DNA of 64,000 nucleotides from Streptomyces sp. NBC_00376 (GTDB lineage: Bacteria; Actinomycetota; Actinomycetes; Streptomycetales; Streptomycetaceae): contig NZ_CP107960.1 of assembly GCF_036077095.1 (NCBI RefSeq), positions 3,410,001 to 3,474,000 on the forward strand. The letters run 5' to 3'. This document shows, in pieces, positions 59,625-64,000 of this stretch (position 1 is its first letter; each line of letters begins with the position of its first letter). Below the pieces are notes generated by a model that did no database searches, was not told the origin of the DNA, and saw nothing but the letters and a program-made list of their open reading frames with translations. The translations under genes were made by a program, and so were the position numbers.

Positions 59625-60413
59625 GTGAGACCCGACCTGACACTGCTGCGGGAGCTGATCGAAGGATCACCGGGATTCGGCCGCGGGCGCGCGGGCGCCG
59701 CGCCGGAACCCCTGATCCGCGAGGCCGAGGCACGCGTCGGCCCGCTGCCGCCGTCGTACCGGTGGTGGCTGGCCGAGTACGGCCACGGCCGGGCCGGGGA
59801 CGCGGACATCGCGACGGTCGGGCCCGCCGGGTCCGCCGACGACATGTACGAGGCCGTCACCGCCGGGTGGCGGCTGGACGGCGACCGGCTCTGCTTCGCC
59901 GTCGAGCCGGACTACGGCGACGGCTACCACTTCGTCCTCGGCCGGGCGGGCGAGGCCGGGGACGGGGCCGGGGCCGGGACCGGGGAGTACCCGGTGGTGT
60001 GCCGTGACGGTACGGACGGCTGCGAGTACCCGGTGGCGGAGTCCTTCGCCGGGTTCCTGGCCGTCCTGGCGGCCCGGTCGCTCGGGCTGCGGGACGGGCC
60101 CAATCCCGCGGTCGCCCGGCTGTGGCGGTCGACGCCGGGCGTGCTGCTCGACAACGGCGTGCACATCTACGGTCCGCACCTGATCCAGGAACGCAACGAG
60201 ACCTTCGAAGTGCCCCGGTACGCGCCCGGCTGGGTGCTGATCGGGGACGACAGCGGGGGCGACGGACTCCTCATGCGCCGCCACGGCCGCGACCGCGCCT
60301 CCGTCCACCGGCTCGGCCTGGGCGCGGTCTGCGAGGACGTCGCGACGGAGGGCGAGTGGGTCACGGACGACCTGCTCGGCTGGCTGCGCGCGGGCGCGCC
60401 CCTGCCGGACTGA
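59625..60413 (+). CDS. SMI1/KNR4-like protein
   Basis: Protein of 262 residues. The N-terminal half has the SMI1/KNR4 (SUKH) pattern: LIREAEARVGPLPPSYRWWL, a central strand-turn region with CFAVEPDYGDGYHFVLGR, and YPVAESFAGFLAVLAARSLG. The second half repeats the strand order (GPHLIQERNETFEVPRYAPG, WVLIGDDSGGDGLLMRRHG, TDDLLGWLRAGAPLP), suggesting an internal duplication. SUKH proteins often act as immunity proteins, but no toxin gene is adjacent. The 3' end overlaps the convergent ATP-grasp gene by 53 bases. Confidence 0.75.
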   Translation: MRPDLTLLRELIEGSPGFGRGRAGAAPEPLIREAEARVGPLPPSYRWWLAEYGHGRAGDADIATVGPAGSADDMYEAVTAGWRLDGDRLCFAVEPDYGDGYHFVLGRAGEAGDGAGAGTGEYPVVCRDGTDGCEYPVAESFAGFLAVLAARSLGLRDGPNPAVARLWRSTPGVLLDNGVHIYGPHLIQERNETFEVPRYAPGWVLIGDDSGGDGLLMRRHGRDRASVHRLGLGAVCEDVATEGEWVTDDLLGWLRAGAPLPD

Positions 60414-61614
60414 AGGGCCGGGCCGCAGGGCCCTGGAGGATGACGTGCGGCAGGAAGCGGGCGTACTCGTCCGTGACCAGGCCCGCCGATTCACGGATGC
60501 CGAGCCCGGCCGCCTCGTCCTCGACGACCCACGCGCCCAGCACCACACGGTTGCCGTCGAAGTCCGGCAGCGGTGCCAGCTCCTGGTAGCAGCACGGCTC
60601 GTCCCGCGGCACCGCCGGGCTTCCCGGCTCGTGGATCGTGACCCCGTCCCCCTCGCGGCCGAGCAGGGGCTTGGCGACGTAGCCGCCCGACTCCGCGAGT
60701 TCGCGCGGACCGTCGAGGTAGGAGGGCAGCAGGTTGGGGTGGCCGGGGTAGAGCTCCCAGAGGATCGCCAGCAGCGCCTTGTTGGACAGCAGCATCTTCC
60801 AGGCGGGCTCGATCCAGCAGGTGGTGCCCGTACCGCCGCCGTTGTCGAGGGTGTCGAGCACATACGGGCCGAACCGGTCGGTCGCCAGCCACTCCCACGG
60901 ATACAGCTTGAAGCAGCTCCGGATGAAACGGAGCCGCTCGTCGACGAACCGCCCGCTCAGCCGGTCCCAGCCGATCTGCTCGACGGAGAGCGCCTCCGTG
61001 TCGATGCCGGCCTGTTCCGCGGTCTCCCGCAGATACGCGACCGTCATCAGGTCCTCGCCCAGCTCGTCGCCGTCGGAGTGCGCGAAGTGCAGCGGGCCCG
61101 GCGGCAGCAGGGGTGCCTGCCGCTTCCAGGCCTCGACGAGCCGTTCGTGCAGCGAGTTCCACTGGTCGGCGCCCGGGAAGCGGTCCTCCATCCAGAACCA
61201 CTGGGCGCTCGCGGCCTCCACCAGGGAGGTGGGGGTGTCCGCGTTGTACTCCAGCATCTTCGCCGGGCCGATGCCGTCGTAGCGCAGGTCGAACCTGCCG
61301 TACAGGGACGGAAGTTCGTCCCGTCGCTGCCAGGACTGGGCGATCAGATCCGTCAACCGCCGGTCGGTGATGCCGAGTTCGGCGAACCGGTCCCGCTCCA
61401 CAATGTGCGCGGCGGCGGCCAGGCACATGGTGTGCAGTTCCTCGACGACGTCCTCCAGCGCCTCGACCTCGGGCAGCGAGAAGACGTAGTAGGCGCTCTC
61501 GTCCCAGTACGGGCGCAGCGATCCGTCCGGGTAGCGGGTGAGCGGGAAGACGATCCCCTGCTCCTCCACCGTCCGCTGCCAGTCGGGGCGGGGCGTTGCG
61601 GTGCGACGTTCCAT
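60361..61614 (-). CDS. Glutathionylspermidine synthase-like ATP-grasp ligase (YgiC type)
   Basis: Protein of 417 residues of the GSP_synth family (PF03738). The C-terminal ATP-grasp fold shows YVAKPLLGREGDGVTIHEPG (nucleotide-binding Lys and Gly loop). A middle metal and nucleotide region contains LRYDGIGPAKMLEYNADTPT. Streptomycetes lack trypanothione-type glutathionylspermidine, so the acceptor is unknown, as for E. coli YgiC. The C-terminal roughly 20 residues overlap the SMI1-like gene on the other strand. The gene follows the 61621-61887 lipoprotein by six bases. Confidence 0.88.
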   Translation of the reverse strand: MERRTATPRPDWQRTVEEQGIVFPLTRYPDGSLRPYWDESAYYVFSLPEVEALEDVVEELHTMCLAAAAHIVERDRFAELGITDRRLTDLIAQSWQRRDELPSLYGRFDLRYDGIGPAKMLEYNADTPTSLVEAASAQWFWMEDRFPGADQWNSLHERLVEAWKRQAPLLPPGPLHFAHSDGDELGEDLMTVAYLRETAEQAGIDTEALSVEQIGWDRLSGRFVDERLRFIRSCFKLYPWEWLATDRFGPYVLDTLDNGGGTGTTCWIEPAWKMLLSNKALLAILWELYPGHPNLLPSYLDGPRELAESGGYVAKPLLGREGDGVTIHEPGSPAVPRDEPCCYQELAPLPDFDGNRVVLGAWVVEDEAAGLGIRESAGLVTDEYARFLPHVILQGPAARPFSPAGARPRAASRAGRP

Positions 61615-61620
61615 GCCGGT

Positions 61621-61887
61621 TCAGCCGCCGCCGGTGCCCGAGCAGCCGAAACCGCCGCGGTCGACCGCGGACTTGTCGAAACTGCCGCCTTCCACCTTGC
61701 CGTTCTTGCTGCTGCCGCCGTAGTAGTACGAGCCCTTGCCGTTCTTGCACTCGTAGCTCGGCAGCTTGTCGCGGGTCAGCGGGTCGGCGCACCGCTTGTC
61801 CGGCTCCGAACCGCAGGAGGTGATCATCGCCGCGAGCACCCCCATGCCGCCGAGCACGACCGTGCTCGACCTCAGCCTGCGTGCCAT
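61621..61887 (-). CDS. Small lipoprotein linked to the ATP-grasp ligase (YgiB-like position)
   Basis: Lipoprotein of 88 residues. The signal peptide ends AAMITSC with lipid Cys25. The mature part is Gly/Ser/Tyr/Lys-rich (GKGSYYYGGSSKNGK) and ends in FGCSGTGGG. Its Cys residues could form two disulfides. It is cotranscribed with the YgiC-like gene. In E. coli the Ser-rich lipoprotein YgiB precedes YgiC in the same way, so the pair may be functionally analogous, although direct sequence similarity is too low for me to judge. Confidence 0.83.
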   Translation of the reverse strand: MARRLRSSTVVLGGMGVLAAMITSCGSEPDKRCADPLTRDKLPSYECKNGKGSYYYGGSSKNGKVEGGSFDKSAVDRGGFGCSGTGGG

Positions 61888-61988
61888 GTTTCCGACTCCC
61901 CCGTCGTACGAATCAAGCCAATGCGACCATCCGTCAGATTAAATGCCCGCCAATGGCGGCGGGAAGCCGGTGCGCCATATTCCACAAG

Positions 61989-61994
61989 TAGAGT
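61989..61994 (+). promoter_or_regulatory. Putative -10 box of a leaderless transcript
   Basis: TAGAGT lies six bases before GTG 62001, and no ribosome binding site intervenes. No good -35 hexamer was seen. Confidence 0.45.
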
Positions 61995-62000
61995 CGCTAT

Positions 62001-62885
62001 GTGGTCTTCGGAATGATCTGCGCACTCGGCGCCGCCGTCTGCTTCGGCACCGCCTCGGTCCTCCAGGCCGTCGCCGCGCGGGCCGCCGCCGAGCCGGGGT
62101 CGGACGCTGGGGTCGATCCGGCGCTGCTGCTGCGCGCCCTGCGCCAGTGGCGGTACGTCGCCGGACTCGCCCTGGACGGCTGCGGTTTCGTCCTCCAGAT
62201 CATCGCCCTGCGGTCCCTGCCGATCTACACGGTCGGCGCCGCCCTGGCCGCGAGCCTCGCGGTGACGGCGGTGGTCGCCGCGCGGCTCCTCGGGGTGCGG
62301 CTGAGCGGCGTCGAGTGGACCGCGGTCGGCGTCGTCTGCGCCGGGCTCGGCATGCTGGGGCTCGCGTCCGGCGGCGAGGGCCACGGGAGCGGTTCCGCCG
62401 CCCTGGCCTGGTCGATGCTGGGGATCGCCCTGGGCATCCTGCTGATCGGCGCGGCGGCCGGCCGCCTGCCGGAGCGGCCGCGGGCGCTCGTGCTCGGGCT
62501 CGGCGCGGGATGCGGCTTCGGGGTGGTGGAGGTCACGGTCCGGCTGATCGACGACGTGTCCCCGGCGGCGCTGCTCGCCGACCCGGCCGCGTACGCGCTG
62601 CTGCTGGGCGGCGGTTCGGCGTTCCTGCTGCTCACCTCGGCCCTGCAGCGTGGTTCGGTGACGACGGCGACGGCCGGCATGGTGCTCGGCGAGACGGTCG
62701 GCCCGGCGCTGGTCGGCGTCGTCTGGCTCGGCGACCGCACCCGCGAGGGCCTGGAGTGGGTGGCGGTCGCCGGTTTCGTGGTGGCGGTGGCGGGCGCACT
62801 GGCCCTGGCCCGCTTCGGCGAGGCCCCGGCACAGTCCCCGGGTCCGGCAGAGGGCGCGGGCGAGCGGGACCGCTGCGGGAAGTGA
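62001..62885 (+). CDS. DMT/EamA-like membrane transporter
   Basis: Membrane protein of 294 residues with nine to ten hydrophobic segments in two halves, each ending like EamA domains (LRSLPIYTVGAALAASLAVT; LQRGSVTTATAGMVLGETVG). It has no substrate signature. It starts at GTG 62001 without a Shine-Dalgarno sequence. TAGAGT (61989-61994) ends six bases before it, so the transcript is probably leaderless. It is divergent from the lipoprotein/ATP-grasp pair. Confidence 0.85.
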   Translation: MVFGMICALGAAVCFGTASVLQAVAARAAAEPGSDAGVDPALLLRALRQWRYVAGLALDGCGFVLQIIALRSLPIYTVGAALAASLAVTAVVAARLLGVRLSGVEWTAVGVVCAGLGMLGLASGGEGHGSGSAALAWSMLGIALGILLIGAAAGRLPERPRALVLGLGAGCGFGVVEVTVRLIDDVSPAALLADPAAYALLLGGGSAFLLLTSALQRGSVTTATAGMVLGETVGPALVGVVWLGDRTREGLEWVAVAGFVVAVAGALALARFGEAPAQSPGPAEGAGERDRCGK

Positions 62886-62942
62886 CCCGCACCGGGCGCC
62901 CGGCCGGCCGGGCCGCGAAAAGGTGACGTAAGCTGGCCTTCC

Positions 62943-63581
62943 ATGGCAATGAGCACCGCGCTGTGGTCCTTCGCCCTCGTAGTAGGGCTTCTCACTCTCA
63001 CTCCCGGACTCGACACCGCTCTGATCCTGCGCACCTCGGCCCTCGGCCGGCGCAGAAGAGCCTGGGGCGTCGTCCTCGGAATCCAGTCCGGCACCCTGCT
63101 GTGGGGCGCGCTCACCTCCCTCGGGGTCACCGCACTCTTCACGGCCTCCCATCTCGCCTATGTGACGTTGCGCTGGGTCGGCGCGGCGTACCTGGTCTGG
63201 ATGGGCCTGCGCATGCTCCGCGACACCTTCCGGGGGCTGCCCGCCGGCGGCACTGACGAATCCGACCTCCTGTCCGGCGCGGACTCGTTCGCCGGTGGAT
63301 GGCGGCAGGGGGTCCTCACCAACCTCCTCAACCCGAAGATGGGCGCCTTCTACGTCGCCGTCCTGCCCCAGTTCATCCCGGCCGGCACCAGCCACTTCAC
63401 GATGGGCCTCCTGCTCACCTCCGTACACATCCTGATGGGCCTGGTGTGGTCGGCCGTGCTCGTCGGCTTCGCCCGCGTGCTGCACGGCTGGCTCCGCAAA
63501 CCGCAGGCCCGCCGGCTGCTCGACCGGATCACCGGGACCGTCATCGCCGCCTTCGGTGTCCGGCTGGCGCTCGGCGACTGA
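62943..63581 (+). CDS. LysE-family translocator
   Basis: Exporter of 212 residues with six hydrophobic segments. The signature region reads VVGLLTLTPGLDTALILRTS, where the family normally has PGP-N; here it is PGLDT. RRRRAWGVVLGIQSGTLLWG and LTNLLNPKMGAFYVAVLPQF are typical. It starts at ATG 62943 with TAAGCT (62929-62934) eight bases upstream and no Shine-Dalgarno sequence, again suggesting a leaderless or near-leaderless mRNA. It exports amino acids or related compounds. Confidence 0.88.
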   Translation: MAMSTALWSFALVVGLLTLTPGLDTALILRTSALGRRRRAWGVVLGIQSGTLLWGALTSLGVTALFTASHLAYVTLRWVGAAYLVWMGLRMLRDTFRGLPAGGTDESDLLSGADSFAGGWRQGVLTNLLNPKMGAFYVAVLPQFIPAGTSHFTMGLLLTSVHILMGLVWSAVLVGFARVLHGWLRKPQARRLLDRITGTVIAAFGVRLALGD

Positions 63582-63638
63582 GCTCCCGGCGGCCGGGCAT
63601 CCCGCCCCGTCGCCCGGAGGCCGTCGGGCGGCCGGAGG

Positions 63639-64000
63639 TCACCCGGCGGCCTCCCCGGGCAGCACCCGGCAGAGCGCGTCCAACGCACCCGACCAGGCGC
63701 TGTCGGTGGGTGTCCCGTAGCCGATGACCAGCGCGTCGCGGCCCGGCGCCGCGTCCGGGTGCCGGAAGCGCGAGATCCCCTCCAGCGCCAGTCCCTGCCA
63801 GGCCGCCGCCCGGAGCACCGACGGCTCGGTGCCCTCGGGCAGTTCGAGCACGGCGTGCAGCCCGGCCGCGATGCCGCTGACCCGGACACCCGGGGCCCGT
63901 TCCGCCAGTGCCGCGACAAGCTGGTCGCGGCGGTGCCGGTAGCGCAGCCGCATCGAGCGCACATGACGGTCGTACGCACCCGACCCGATGAACTCCGCGA
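63639..64000 (-). CDS. MocR/PdxR-type regulator, C-terminal part (cut by window edge)
   Basis: The visible 120 residues are the end of a PLP-aminotransferase-like domain. FIGSGAYDRHVRSMRLRYRH, then RRDQLVAALAERAPG, GIAAGLHAVLEL and ALVIGYGTPT match the C-terminus of GntR-family MocR/PdxR regulators. RHVRSMRLRYRHRRDQL is highly diagnostic. The start and GntR domain lie beyond the window. It may control the LysE gene it converges with or a vitamin B6 gene outside. Confidence 0.85.
   Translation of the reverse strand, partial: AEFIGSGAYDRHVRSMRLRYRHRRDQLVAALAERAPGVRVSGIAAGLHAVLELPEGTEPSVLRAAAWQGLALEGISRFRHPDAAPGRDALVIGYGTPTDSAWSGALDALCRVLPGEAAG

Overview
The window is high-GC actinomycete chromosomal DNA, almost certainly from a Streptomyces. 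Evidence for this is the extreme third-position G/C, frequent GTG/TTG starts, many secreted Ala-rich proteins, and a gene order (trpS, dac, a small SCO4848-type membrane protein, sdhBADC, an MCM-like mutase, a sialic-acid-type glycopolymer cluster, a BMP-type nucleoside ABC operon with cdd and deoA) that I recall from the S. coelicolor core around SCO4839-SCO4890, in inverted orientation. No rRNA, tRNA, CRISPR array, insertion sequence or prophage was seen.

Layout. 1-6.4 kb: a secreted L,D-transpeptidase, an ECF sigma factor with a SnoaL-like tail, a STAS protein and a giant secreted subtilase. 6.5-13.7 kb: nucleoside uptake and salvage on the minus strand (BMP lipoprotein, double ABC ATPase, two permeases, cytidine deaminase, thymidine phosphorylase). 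The three transcription units share a CTACGCGCGTAG-type palindrome. 13.8-16.4 kb: M20 amidohydrolase, membrane protein, broken VapC-like PIN gene. 16.4-27.7 kb: cell-wall glycopolymer cluster in divergent and convergent blocks: NeuB-type synthase, a CMP-sialate/Kdn synthetase fused to a HAD phosphatase, a DUF6716-type transferase, a GT2, a polysialyltransferase-like protein, a GT8-TPR-pyruvyltransferase fusion and a GT29 (eukaryotic-type) sialyltransferase-like protein. Together these could make CMP-Kdn (no NeuC epimerase is present) and polymerise and decorate a teichulosonic-acid-like wall polymer. 27.9-29.0 kb: remnants of a TetR and a FAD monooxygenase that have both lost their N-termini.

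29-39.7 kb: LysE exporter, Uma2 nuclease-fold protein, mutase large subunit, second L,D-transpeptidase, ECF sigma factor with a coupled membrane protein, DUF4328 protein, GH20 hexosaminidase, and an OHCU-decarboxylase-like gene with an apparent CTG start. 39.8-43.3 kb: succinate dehydrogenase sdhCDAB with a strong terminator. 43.4-50 kb: hypothetical pair, a MarR/MFS divergent pair with three 15-bp operator repeats and leaderless promoters, a membrane protein/DCC/TetR operon preceded by two TTGAACnnGTTCAA palindromes, and an orphan oligopeptide-binding protein. 50-57 kb: metallophosphoesterase, SCO4848-family protein, D-Ala-D-Ala carboxypeptidase, YihY protein, DprE1/DprE2-like pair, 2H phosphoesterase. 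57-64 kb: trpS, rocD, SMI1/KNR4-like gene, a YgiB/YgiC-like lipoprotein/ATP-grasp pair, DMT-like transporter, LysE exporter and the end of a MocR-type regulator.

The most distinctive points are the compact two-protein route to an activated nonulosonate with a GT29 enzyme, the nucleoside regulon motif, and two apparently non-canonical start codons (ATC and CTG), each with a well-placed ribosome binding site.
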